64,000 nucleotides of DNA, from contig BOKO01000021.1 in assembly GCA_016861025.1 (NCBI GenBank), forward strand, positions 1 to 64,000, in the 5' to 3' direction. Shown in pieces: positions 8,922 through 19,879 of this stretch. Origin of the DNA: Chloroflexota bacterium (GTDB lineage: Bacteria; Chloroflexota; Anaerolineae; Caldilineales; Caldilineaceae). Numbering within the stretch: position 1 is the stretch's first letter; each line of letters opens with the position of its first letter. Made by a program: the position numbers and the translations under genes. Under the pieces are notes generated by a model. It worked only from the letters and a program-made list of their open reading frames with translations, was not told the DNA's origin and made no database searches.

Positions 8922-9818
8922 ATGAAAACTCAAGCCGTTACGCGACGACAGGCATGGATTCTTGCCGCACGCCCCAAAACATTGCCCGCCGCGCTTTCTC
9001 CCGTGATCGTGGGGATGGCGCTGGCGTATGCCGACGACAGGCTGGCGTGGCTGCCAGCGCTGGCTGCCGCCGTGGGCGCGTTGCTGCTGCAAATCCTGAG
9101 CAACTTTGCCAACGACTATTCCGACCACTTCCGCGGCGCCGACACGCCGGATCGACTTGGACCCACACGCGTGACCAGCGCCGGGCTGATAAAGCCGGCG
9201 GAGATGCGCAACGGCATTATCGCTGTGATCGGGCTGTCGGCGCTGGTTGGCCTCTATCTGGTTTGGGTGGGCGGCTGGCCCATTCTGGCGATCGGCGTGG
9301 CGGGGATTGTGGCGGCGCTGGCGTACACGGGCGGCCCGTTCCCCTTTGGCTATTACGGGTTGGGCGAGCTCTTCGTCTTTCTCTTTTTTGGCGTGGCCGC
9401 AGTCTGTGGAACGTACTACGTTCAGGCGTTGACCTTGACCCCGCTGGTGGTGACGGCGTCGTTTGCCGTCGGCGCGCTGGTGACGGCGATTCTGGTCGTC
9501 AACAACTACCGCGACATCGACACCGATCGTCGCGCCGGCAAACGCACGCTGGCGGTGCGGCTTGGTCGTCGCGGCGCACAGATCGAGTACGCCGCGCTGT
9601 TGGTCTTTGCCTTCGCGCTGCCGGTGGTCATGTGGCTGCTGCAGGGCGCCGGCGTGTGGGTGATGCTGAGCTGGCTGACGCTGCCGCTGGCGGCGCAACT
9701 TGTGCAGACCTTGCGCCGCGCCACCGATGGCCCCACGCTCAATCAAACGCTGGCAGGCACGGCGCGCCTGGGATTGCTGTTCAGTCTGTTGTTGGCGGCG
9801 GGGGTTGTACTGGGGTAG
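8922..9818 (+). CDS. menA: 1,4-dihydroxy-2-naphthoate polyprenyltransferase (UbiA family)
   Basis: This 298-residue integral membrane prenyltransferase is predicted to attach a polyprenyl chain to 1,4-dihydroxy-2-naphthoate in menaquinone synthesis. Two Asp-rich metal-diphosphate motifs of the UbiA family are visible: NDYSDHFRGAD with GPTRVTSAGLI about residues 65-90, and NNYRDIDTDRRAGKRTLAVRLG about 193-214. Eight or nine hydrophobic helices fill the rest. The start at 8922 lacks a strong Shine-Dalgarno. The gene is free-standing, 110 bases before glycogen synthase, with no other men gene in the window. Two other frames are also open across this GC-rich gene, but their proteins are low-complexity Arg/Ala-rich and not convincing. 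Confidence 0.88.
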   Translation: MKTQAVTRRQAWILAARPKTLPAALSPVIVGMALAYADDRLAWLPALAAAVGALLLQILSNFANDYSDHFRGADTPDRLGPTRVTSAGLIKPAEMRNGIIAVIGLSALVGLYLVWVGGWPILAIGVAGIVAALAYTGGPFPFGYYGLGELFVFLFFGVAAVCGTYYVQALTLTPLVVTASFAVGALVTAILVVNNYRDIDTDRRAGKRTLAVRLGRRGAQIEYAALLVFAFALPVVMWLLQGAGVWVMLSWLTLPLAAQLVQTLRRATDGPTLNQTLAGTARLGLLFSLLLAAGVVLG

Positions 9819-9824
9819 GGCGTG

Positions 9825-9900
9825 AGAGCGGGAGAGGGGGAGAGGGGGAGATAGGGCGCAGTAGTCTCCCCTTCTCCCTTTTTCCGCCCTCTCCCCTATC
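9825..9900 (+). repeat. Purine/pyrimidine-rich inverted repeat between menA and glgA
   Basis: A run of GGGAGA/GAGGGGG units at 9825-9856 is followed at 9866-9900 by its approximate complement (TCTCCCC, TTCTCCC, CCCTCTCCCC). The top strand can fold into a long imperfect hairpin. It may terminate menA transcription or stabilise the glgA leader. The biased strand composition could also allow triplex-type DNA structure. Confidence 0.5.
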
Positions 9901-9928
9901 AAATCGATCGAAAACAGAGGAGCCAATC

Positions 9929-11404
9929 GTGAAAAACCTGAAAATCCTGATGATCTCATCCGAGGTCGTGCCCTACGCCAAGACAGGCGGGCTGGCGGAT
10001 GTGGTGGGCGCGCTGCCGCAGGTGTTGCAGCGTATGGGGCATGAGGTGATCGTCGTCATGCCTAGATATGGCAGCATTGACGCACAAAAATTCGGGCTGC
10101 GTCGTCACTGGGACTCGATGGGCGTGTGGATGGGCAACATGCAGGAGTGGTGTGCGGTCGATGTAGCGGACAACGACGGCGTACCGACCTACTTCATTGA
10201 GCACAACAACTTTTTTGCGCGACCTGGTCTCTATCACGACGACAACTTCAATGACTACGCTGACAATCCCCGACGCTTTGCCTTCCTGACGCGCGCTGGA
10301 TTGCAGCTTGCCCAGGACTTGCGCTTCAAGCCCGACATCGTGCATGTCCATGACTGGCAGACCGCCCTGGCATCGGCGTATCTGAAAATCTGGCACTGGA
10401 ACGACCCGCTGCTCGGCGGCGCAGCCAGCGTGCTCACGATCCACAATATCGCCTACCAGGGCAAATATCCTGCCTCTCACTATGACTATCTTGGCTTGCA
10501 ATGGGGCAACTTCACGCCCGATAAATTCGAGGACTACGGCGCTATCAACTTCCTGAAGGGCGGCATCGTCTACGCCGACATGGTCAACACCGTCAGCCCA
10601 ACCTATGCCAACGAGACGCGTACGCCTGCGCTTGGCTACGGTCTGGCGCCCTATCTCAACGACAAGGGTGACAACTATGTCGGCATCCTCAACGGCGTCG
10701 ATTACACGCAATGGAACCCGGCGGTCGACAACCTGATCCCGGCGCGCTATACACCTGACGACCTTGCCGGCAAGCGCATCTGTAAGGCGGAGCTGCAACG
10801 TCGCTTCCTGCTCGACGTGAATCCGCGCGTCCCGATCGTCGGTGTGGTTAGCCGCCTGGTGTCGCAGAAGGGGTTGGACTTGTTGGCTGGCGCCATTGAG
10901 CGCATCGTCGAAAATATGGTGGTGCAGTTCGTGATCCTCGGTTCAGGCGACAAGGGGTTGGAGGCGTTTTATGGCGACCTGCCGCGGCGCTATCCAGGAC
11001 GGATCGGCAGCTTCATCGGCTATAACAACCAGCTCGCGCACTGGATCGAGGCGGGCGCAGACTTTTTTATCATGCCATCGATCTACGAGCCATGCGGCCT
11101 CAATCAGATTTACTCGCTCAAATATGGCACATTGCCGATCGTGCGCGCCACCGGTGGCCTTGACGACACGGTGATTCAGTACGACGAACGCACCGGCGAC
11201 GGCACCGGCTTCAAGTTCTGGGAGCCAAGCGCCAACGCCATCTTCTACACTGTCGGTTGGGCTGTCAGCACCTATTATGACCGCCCGCACCACATGGCGA
11301 AAATGATCCACACCGCCATGCTGCAGGACTACTCATGGGAAAAGAGCGCTGCGCAGTATGTCGAGCTATATGAACGAGCGATGCGCAACAAAGGGGCGCT
11401 GTAG
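9929..11404 (+). CDS. glgA: Glycogen/starch synthase (GT5)
   Basis: This 491-residue cytoplasmic enzyme transfers glucose from ADP-glucose (or UDP-glucose) to the growing alpha-1,4-glucan chain. The N-terminal Rossmann domain opens with the substrate-binding motif KTGGLADVVGALP, where Lys is near residue 16. HVHDWQTAL and TIHNIAYQG are GT5 hallmarks. The second domain has GVVSRLVSQKGLDLL, then PSIYEPCGLNQIYSLKYGT and RATGGLDDTV, the catalytic and nucleotide-binding region. Length fits the family. I chose GTG at 9929, seven bases after an AGAGGAG ribosome-binding site. The frame is open far upstream through menA, but that part is not protein-like. No other glycogen gene is next to it. Confidence 0.95.
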   Translation: MKNLKILMISSEVVPYAKTGGLADVVGALPQVLQRMGHEVIVVMPRYGSIDAQKFGLRRHWDSMGVWMGNMQEWCAVDVADNDGVPTYFIEHNNFFARPGLYHDDNFNDYADNPRRFAFLTRAGLQLAQDLRFKPDIVHVHDWQTALASAYLKIWHWNDPLLGGAASVLTIHNIAYQGKYPASHYDYLGLQWGNFTPDKFEDYGAINFLKGGIVYADMVNTVSPTYANETRTPALGYGLAPYLNDKGDNYVGILNGVDYTQWNPAVDNLIPARYTPDDLAGKRICKAELQRRFLLDVNPRVPIVGVVSRLVSQKGLDLLAGAIERIVENMVVQFVILGSGDKGLEAFYGDLPRRYPGRIGSFIGYNNQLAHWIEAGADFFIMPSIYEPCGLNQIYSLKYGTLPIVRATGGLDDTVIQYDERTGDGTGFKFWEPSANAIFYTVGWAVSTYYDRPHHMAKMIHTAMLQDYSWEKSAAQYVELYERAMRNKGAL

Positions 11405-11486
11405 GAGCAAACCGGACATCGTGCACCCTTCGGCCCTTCTTGTCGGCAACCCTTTGTCTCCTTCTCTTGCAGCGCTAACGTTATAG

Positions 11487-11530
11487 AACGATAGGGCGGC
11501 GCCGAGATGCCTCGACGCCGCCCTATCGTT
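11487..11530. terminator. Strong hairpin downstream of glgA
   Basis: AACGATAGGGCGGCG (11487-11501) pairs perfectly with 11516-11530 around a 14-base loop. Only a weak T-rich tail follows on either strand. It lies between glgA and the converging minus-strand small gene, so it may end both transcripts. Confidence 0.55.
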
Positions 11531-11642
11531 TATGCTTTGCTCTCCGGTAGACTCTGGCTTGCTTTTCTGTATCCGTTGCCTCAGCGACTAGTGCAAGAAA
11601 ATTTCGGGATGGCTCATGGTTGTATCGGTGAAGGACGTTTGC

Positions 11643-11837
11643 TCACGAAAGACGTAGTTGCGTCGAAGAATTCATGCTCAATTGGGCGCCAGAGGACAGC
11701 CATTGTTCCACAGGTTGTTCCTCGAGTCCGGGATCCAGCTCAACAGAGCGACGCGTCATCGCAGCAGCCGCCAACAGCACAACAGTGACGCCTATGCTGA
11801 TCGATATCAGAATGGCCGCTGTAATCCCGATAACCAT
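11643..11837 (-). CDS. Small single-pass membrane protein (64 residues), uncharacterised
   Basis: I do not recognise a family. The first 26 residues (MVIGITAAILISISIGVTV then VLLAAAA) form a clear membrane helix. It is followed by a short polar and acidic tail containing ELDPGLEEQPVEQW. The start is backed by a textbook GGAGG Shine-Dalgarno at 11841-11847, read on the minus strand, which no shadow frame is likely to have. It points toward glgA and away from the acyltransferase gene, standing alone in a stretch of about 940 bases. It may be an accessory or regulatory peptide of a membrane complex. Translation, not function, is what the sequence supports. Confidence 0.6.
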   Translation of the reverse strand: MVIGITAAILISISIGVTVVLLAAAAMTRRSVELDPGLEEQPVEQWLSSGAQLSMNSSTQLRLS

Positions 11838-12346
11838 GATCTCCTCCGTTTTCCTCGTCTCTATTTTTTTACGTTACGTCAACCGTGTTTCGACTGAAAA
11901 GTTTATAACCTCGAAAGAAAAAACCGTTACGTATAGAATTGCATAAACTTTGATGTTTTTCCACGGACGAAAGTACTATCTTTGGCAGTAAGGTTTTCCC
12001 TGACGCAGTTACTTCGCCGCTGCTGCGTTGTAGAACAAGTTATTTCTAAAAAACAATTCACCATGAAGTTCATGTTAACAGCCCGCCGAACCTTCCTGCT
12101 CGATCTTCACTCTACGCACCACGATTGAAAGAGCTACGCATGTTACATGTGGAGTCTGCGCCCAGACGCCGTTGCGCTGTAAGGTGATGTGCAGCGACGA
12201 ATCGCATGAAATTTGCATTGCAAACGTATACTCTCCGTGAAGGCACTTGTCAGCGAAGTGTAAGCTCTTGTCCTCAAAATTGCTGTTACGATAGCTCCAG
12301 ACAGGTTTACTCAAAGCCCTGGCCGCAATTATTTTTTACATAATTT
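11838..12346. other. Intergenic region without a convincing gene
   Basis: About 500 bases, AT-richer than the neighbours, precede the polysaccharide cluster. The only sizeable frame, a 79-residue minus-strand one at 12075-12314, starts at TTG without a ribosome-binding site and has no recognisable domain. Promoters for the small minus-strand gene and for the acyltransferase must lie here, but I could not place them with confidence. Confidence 0.5.
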
Positions 12347-13111
12347 ATGACTCGTATGAATGTCTCTGGCAATGCCGGAGAAGGGCTGTTGCTCTACATA
12401 CATAGACAGGCGAATGGTCTGAAAAAATACATTGTCGAGCAATTGGTGCTGACATTGTTTGGATGGATTCCGACCGTTGTTGGGATTGGGGCGCGTGCAT
12501 TGGTTTATCGGTTGATCTTGCAAATGCAAGGAATTGCTGCGATTGAGAACGGGGTGCGCATCCGTTTTGCGGATGGCGTTCAACTCGGCCGCAATGTCTA
12601 TATTGATCAGGGCGTCTATCTACATGCATGTCCAAACGGCATTCAAATTGGCGACAACAGTTTTGTGATGCATGGCTCCGTATTGCATGTCTACAATTTT
12701 CGCGACCTGCCTCATGCGTTTATTCGCATTGGCGCTAACAGCCTGATTGGCGAGTTGAATGTGCTGCGGGGGCAAGGGGGAATCACGATTGGCGACCGGG
12801 TGTACACCGCACCGATGGTGCAGATGTTGGCTGTCAACCATGTGTTCGACGATCCGACTCGACCGATGGTCGAGCAGGGCATTACCGCCGATGGCATCGT
12901 AATCGAAGATGATGTATGGATTGGCGCTGGCGCAATTATAACCGATGGTGTACGAGTGTGTAAAGGGGCGGTTGTGGCAGCTGGGGCGGTGGTGACGCAG
13001 GATGTTCCAGCCTATACGGTGGTGGGCGGCGTCCCGGCGCGTGTGCTGCGCACGATCGAGCGTACGCAGAAACTTGATTCATCAAAACCATTCAGAGAAG
13101 TGTATTTTTGA
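12347..13111 (+). CDS. Left-handed beta-helix acyltransferase (hexapeptide repeat)
   Basis: This 254-residue protein belongs to the hexapeptide-repeat acyltransferases, which transfer acetyl or similar groups from CoA to sugars or amino sugars. Isoleucine/valine-led hexads (IRFADG, VQLGRN, VYIDQG, IQIGDN) begin near residue 65. The catalytic His is probably in LAVNHVFDD near residue 165, and the C-terminal hexads IVIEDDVWIGAGAIITDGV and AVVAAGAVVTQDVPAYTVVGGVPARV are typical of the maltose/galactoside acetyltransferase group. No Shine-Dalgarno is visible before ATG 12347, and ATG 12356 is an alternative. It opens the polysaccharide cluster and probably modifies a cluster sugar. Confidence 0.85.
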   Translation: MTRMNVSGNAGEGLLLYIHRQANGLKKYIVEQLVLTLFGWIPTVVGIGARALVYRLILQMQGIAAIENGVRIRFADGVQLGRNVYIDQGVYLHACPNGIQIGDNSFVMHGSVLHVYNFRDLPHAFIRIGANSLIGELNVLRGQGGITIGDRVYTAPMVQMLAVNHVFDDPTRPMVEQGITADGIVIEDDVWIGAGAIITDGVRVCKGAVVAAGAVVTQDVPAYTVVGGVPARVLRTIERTQKLDSSKPFREVYF

Positions 13112-13170
13112 GCGGAACCAGCGCCGTCGTGGTGCTGCGCAGCCTGACGACAGACGATAGGAGGCGATAG

Positions 13171-14442
<1,272 letters not shown>

Positions 14443-14484
14443 CGTTGGTTGTTTACGATAGATTTTGAAGTGGAGGAAACCTGG

Positions 14485-16203
<1,719 letters not shown>

Positions 16204-16528
16204 TTTTGACGGTAGTATAGCAACCTGCCTAGCCAGTTGAAGGTATAAATATTAAACACTGCCGCTTTGTGTTTGCCGTCATGCATATTCCTTGTGCGCA
16301 TTTGAATGCCAGCATAGGCTTGCGAATATGCGAGTGAGTTGTTGTAGTCGAAAGGTGTATAATGGAAGTGCATATCTACGAATTGTCGCGTATTTGTAGA
16401 TTGGCGTCTTGGCTTATTAGGTGCGGGACTCTAGCGGTTTCAAAGCCAACTTTTTACGCACATGCTCATTTGCGTGAACTGAGTAACCTTTACACTGCAT
16501 AGAGATATAGATCCCTGAGGAACACCGT
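16204..16528 (+). promoter_or_regulatory. Intergenic leader of the export operon, with candidate promoter
   Basis: This 325-base stretch holds no protein-like frame. A perfect -10 hexamer TATAAT is at 16358-16363, with a weak -35 candidate GAGTTG at 16336-16341 (16-base spacing), about 165 bases before the BY-kinase gene. A long untranslated leader would result. I saw no strong hairpin or known riboswitch in it. Confidence 0.35.
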
Positions 16529-18235
16529 ATGGATAGCATTGATGTCAAGGGAATCGTGCAGCCATTGAGAAAATGGTGGTGGCTGCTGATCGTTTCTGCA
16601 GTCCTTGCAGGTGTTTCCAGTTCTCTATATCTGATGCGGCAGCCGCTTCAGTATCAGTCTCGCACCACGTTGGCGATTGGCAACTTTATTCAAGATCCAA
16701 ATCCAACTGGAAACGAGATTTTTCTAGCGCAGCAGCTTGCAGCCACCTATGAAGGACTTGTTCAGCGTGAGACGGTCAGGCAGGCAACAGCGAAGTCCCT
16801 CGGACTAGACTGGTTGCCCAGCTACTCTGCACGAGCCGCTGGGCAGATGCTGGAGATCACTGTGGTCGACACCGATCCTGAACGCGCACAACGAGTGGCG
16901 CAAGAGTTAGGGAATCAGCTGATCCAAATGAGTCCGGCTGGTCAGGCTGAACAAGATCGTCAACGATTTGTTGGTCAACGTCTGCAGAAACTCGAAACTG
17001 ACATCATTGCCACGGAAGAAGAGATTGAGCGATTGCAGAATGCGCTTGCGCAAGAGTTAAGCGCTTCTAGGATTGCGCGGCTTGAAAGTCAAATTGCTGT
17101 TTTGTCCAACAAGGCAGACTCATTGCAGTCTACCTATGCTAACTTGCTTGCCACAACACAGAAAGGTGCAGCAAATACAGTTCGAGTTTTGGAGCCAGCA
17201 GCTATCCCCCAACGACCAATCGACTCGAACAACCGAATCTACGTACTGGTTGCAGGTGTATTCGGTTTTCTTGTTGCCGCAGCGGCTGCTTATCTGCTCG
17301 AGTATTTGGATGACTCGGTGCGAACGGTCGAGCAGGTCGAAAAGTGGTCAGGAGCGCCGACCCTGGCGGCGATCCCTCCGTTGAGGGAAGGCCACAACAA
17401 GGATGATCAGAGCGCCAAGTTGATTATGCTACAGAATGGACTGGAGCCATCCTCTGAGGCATATCGAGTCTTGCGTACGAATCTTCAGTTTGCTTCGATT
17501 GATCATCCATTGCGGACGCTCCAAGTGACCAGTCCTTCGATGGGCGAAGGGAAATCGGTGACGGCTGCAAACTTGAGCGCCACGTTAGCTCATAGTGGAA
17601 TGAGAGTAGTGTTAATCGATGCTGACTTCAGACGCCCGATGCAGCATAAGCTTTTCGGCGTGCCGAATAATGTTGGCGTGACATCGGCGCTGCTTGGCGA
17701 CCTTGAAAGTGCTATATCTGACATGCGCGCAACGGTAGTGCCAAATCTCTATGTTTTGACATCGGGGCCTCTTCCTCCTAATCCGTCTGAGCTGTTAAGT
17801 TCGCAGCGAATGCAGCAATTGCTTGGAGTTTTACAGTCAAAAGCGGACATCCTTGTGATCGATAGTCCACCAGTGACCGTTGTTTCCGACACAGCGAATA
17901 TCGCTGGTCGCGTCGACGGCGTATTACTGGTTTTGAGGGCTGGGAGCACTAGAAAACAAGCTGTAAAGCACGCAGTTCATGCTTTGCAGAAAGTGAATGC
18001 GCACATTCTTGGCGTGGCGTTGAATGGCGCACAACGTCGAGAAAGTGGTTTCTATTATAGTCACGCGCATAACTATGGGTACGCCAGCGCTTACTACTCC
18101 AATGCCTATTCTCGCAATGGGGGCACCAGCTCCCGGCAAAGCGCTGGCGATAAGAGCAGCCAATCTACTGGTGCAGGTTTGTCGTCGCAAGTTATCTCGA
18201 TTGCAGCGCCGAAAAAGGATTCGATTGCGCCCTGA
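16529..18235 (+). CDS. Wzz/BY-kinase fusion: polysaccharide co-polymerase and tyrosine autokinase
   Basis: This 568-residue membrane protein combines a chain-length determinant domain with a bacterial tyrosine kinase, as in Wzc and CapAB-type systems controlling polysaccharide polymerisation and export. The N-terminal Wzz part has a first helix near 18-38, a long periplasmic or extracellular coiled-coil-rich region (about 130-210), and a second helix near 235-258. The kinase has Walker A with Lys342 in SPSMGEGKS, Walker A' in VVLIDADFRRP, and Walker B in ILVIDSPP. Seven tyrosines cluster at 509-528, the expected autophosphorylation tail. It opens the export operon just upstream of the BNR protein and the ABC exporter. 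Confidence 0.92.
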   Translation: MDSIDVKGIVQPLRKWWWLLIVSAVLAGVSSSLYLMRQPLQYQSRTTLAIGNFIQDPNPTGNEIFLAQQLAATYEGLVQRETVRQATAKSLGLDWLPSYSARAAGQMLEITVVDTDPERAQRVAQELGNQLIQMSPAGQAEQDRQRFVGQRLQKLETDIIATEEEIERLQNALAQELSASRIARLESQIAVLSNKADSLQSTYANLLATTQKGAANTVRVLEPAAIPQRPIDSNNRIYVLVAGVFGFLVAAAAAYLLEYLDDSVRTVEQVEKWSGAPTLAAIPPLREGHNKDDQSAKLIMLQNGLEPSSEAYRVLRTNLQFASIDHPLRTLQVTSPSMGEGKSVTAANLSATLAHSGMRVVLIDADFRRPMQHKLFGVPNNVGVTSALLGDLESAISDMRATVVPNLYVLTSGPLPPNPSELLSSQRMQQLLGVLQSKADILVIDSPPVTVVSDTANIAGRVDGVLLVLRAGSTRKQAVKHAVHALQKVNAHILGVALNGAQRRESGFYYSHAHNYGYASAYYSNAYSRNGGTSSRQSAGDKSSQSTGAGLSSQVISIAAPKKDSIAP

Positions 18236-18271
18236 TCTCTGCAACGAGTGGTTGATACGGAGGCGGCAACG

Positions 18272-19795
18272 GTGTACAGATGGTGGCAAATACTCTATAT
18301 ATTTGTGACGGCGTCACTGTGTATCTGTTTTACGCCTGCATCACCCGGCATGGCGCAGGGGACTTCGGTGCAATGGACGCCAGCGCAGACAATACCTGGT
18401 TACGGCGATGAAACGAACCCACCGATTTTGATTGCTGATCGTAATAATACAGTGCATGCCTTTGCAAGCCAAGTTGTTGATGAAGAGGACGGCCTCGTAG
18501 CCATCATCTATAATCAGTGGACTCCAGAGGAGGGGTGGACGACGCCTATTGATATATTGCTTTCCCCGGTCAAGAAACAGGCGAGATTGCTAGATGCGCT
18601 CCTGGATAGTGAAGGTTTTTTTCATGTGGTTTTTTTTGGAGGTGACGAAACAGAGTCGTATCTCTATTATAGTAAGGCGTTGGCTGTACAGGCGGCTGAC
18701 GCTAGGTCTTGGACCTCACCAGAACCTATTGAAGAATCTATGATACCTCCAAGCGGTGCAATCTTCGAAGTCGCTGATGGAAGGTTGATCATATTGCACG
18801 GGACACAGACAAATGGAATAGGTGTCTACATGAGTGTCTCGAGTGATAAAGGAAAGAATTGGTCAGAATCTATTCCGGTTGGGATGACAAACAGCAACAA
18901 ATTATTTCCATATAACATCCTGACAGATCAAAGCTCCGACGGCGTCACTCATGCCGTTTGGCAGGTTATGAATATCTCCGGCCAAGGACGAGGAATCTTC
19001 TACAGCCGATATGAGCAACCTGAGGGAAAATGGTCAAATCCGGTTGACTTATCCTTGGGAGATGCAATGACTGAACTTGGTACAATGACGCCGGCTCTTA
19101 AATACCATGATAATGGCTTGCTTGTACTCTACAATATCAGCGGAAAGATAGTGATGAAACGTTCTAACGATGGGGGACGCAGTTGGAATACACCTCAGCC
19201 CCTCTTCCCAAATCACATAGGTGTGAATGGCACATTATCCCTCGTCGAGGATAGCGCCAACGGTTTGCACCTGTTGTTTGGTCAACGAATTCCGGGAAGT
19301 CCTGACATTCATGGACTGTGGCATAGCCAGATGTTTGGCATGAATTGGAGTTCTCCAGCACCTCTGATCTCTGGCCCTCAAGTTGTAGATATGACAGGCG
19401 ACACTGGTTTTGATCCGTATGATGCAAGCGCCGTAATTGTGCAGGGCAATATATTGCTAGCCACATGGCGAACCGATCCTGGTATGAAAGGAAACGGAGT
19501 TTGGTACGCTTATCGATATGTTGATGCACCGACTCTGCCGGTAGAGCCTTTGCCAGACGAAGCGGTATTGCCTGATTCAACTAATTCAATAGTCATCCCC
19601 ACAGCGACATCAGACGATAACTTGTTTGAAGAAGCAATACCTGACTGGACGCCTGCATCGATAGATGACTCCGTTGTAGCCCTGGAGGTGAAAGCACAAG
19701 GTGGTAGTCCGGCGGCGCCCATTCTAGTCGGCATTCTACCAGTCAGCGCGCTAGTCGTTATTCTCGTAATACGATTAATACGGATTTCGCGATAG
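18272..19795 (+). CDS. Secreted or membrane-anchored BNR/Asp-box (sialidase-fold) protein
   Basis: This 507-residue protein has an N-terminal signal segment (YIFVTASLCICFTPASPGMAQG) and a C-terminal hydrophobic helix ending RLIRISR, so it should be exported and anchored. Between them lie repeats of a beta-propeller with at least two Asp boxes (SSDKGKNW and SNDGGRSW). The sialidase/neuraminidase fold is likely, but catalytic residues of true sialidases are not evident. A low-complexity Pro/Thr/Asp region precedes the anchor. I chose GTG 18272 after a GGAGG site. Its position between the BY-kinase and the ABC exporter suggests a role in polymer recognition or surface processing, which is inference. 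Confidence 0.72.
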   Translation: MYRWWQILYIFVTASLCICFTPASPGMAQGTSVQWTPAQTIPGYGDETNPPILIADRNNTVHAFASQVVDEEDGLVAIIYNQWTPEEGWTTPIDILLSPVKKQARLLDALLDSEGFFHVVFFGGDETESYLYYSKALAVQAADARSWTSPEPIEESMIPPSGAIFEVADGRLIILHGTQTNGIGVYMSVSSDKGKNWSESIPVGMTNSNKLFPYNILTDQSSDGVTHAVWQVMNISGQGRGIFYSRYEQPEGKWSNPVDLSLGDAMTELGTMTPALKYHDNGLLVLYNISGKIVMKRSNDGGRSWNTPQPLFPNHIGVNGTLSLVEDSANGLHLLFGQRIPGSPDIHGLWHSQMFGMNWSSPAPLISGPQVVDMTGDTGFDPYDASAVIVQGNILLATWRTDPGMKGNGVWYAYRYVDAPTLPVEPLPDEAVLPDSTNSIVIPTATSDDNLFEEAIPDWTPASIDDSVVALEVKAQGGSPAAPILVGILPVSALVVILVIRLIRISR

Positions 19796-19879
19796 AAGTA
19801 GTCCGGTGGGCATAAGAGTGTTGAATAGTATTGCCAAAACCTCTCCCATGGTTCAAGACAATGAGCGGAGACAATATTG

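Noticed and set aside
8876..9928. Open frame running through menA into glgA in frame with glgA
   Set aside because: The translated product is Arg/Ala-rich low complexity, while menA in another frame has clear UbiA motifs. glgA has its own GTG and ribosome-binding site at 9929.
8901..9959. 352-residue minus-strand frame opposite menA
   Set aside because: Composition is Gln/Arg-rich without domains, as expected from a shadow of a GC-rich membrane protein gene.
11507..11788. 93-residue plus-strand frame after glgA
   Set aside because: It starts inside the hairpin region, lacks a ribosome-binding site, and overlaps the better supported minus-strand small membrane protein.
12075..12314. 79-residue minus-strand frame
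   Set aside because: TTG start without ribosome-binding site, no domain and no conserved-looking pattern.
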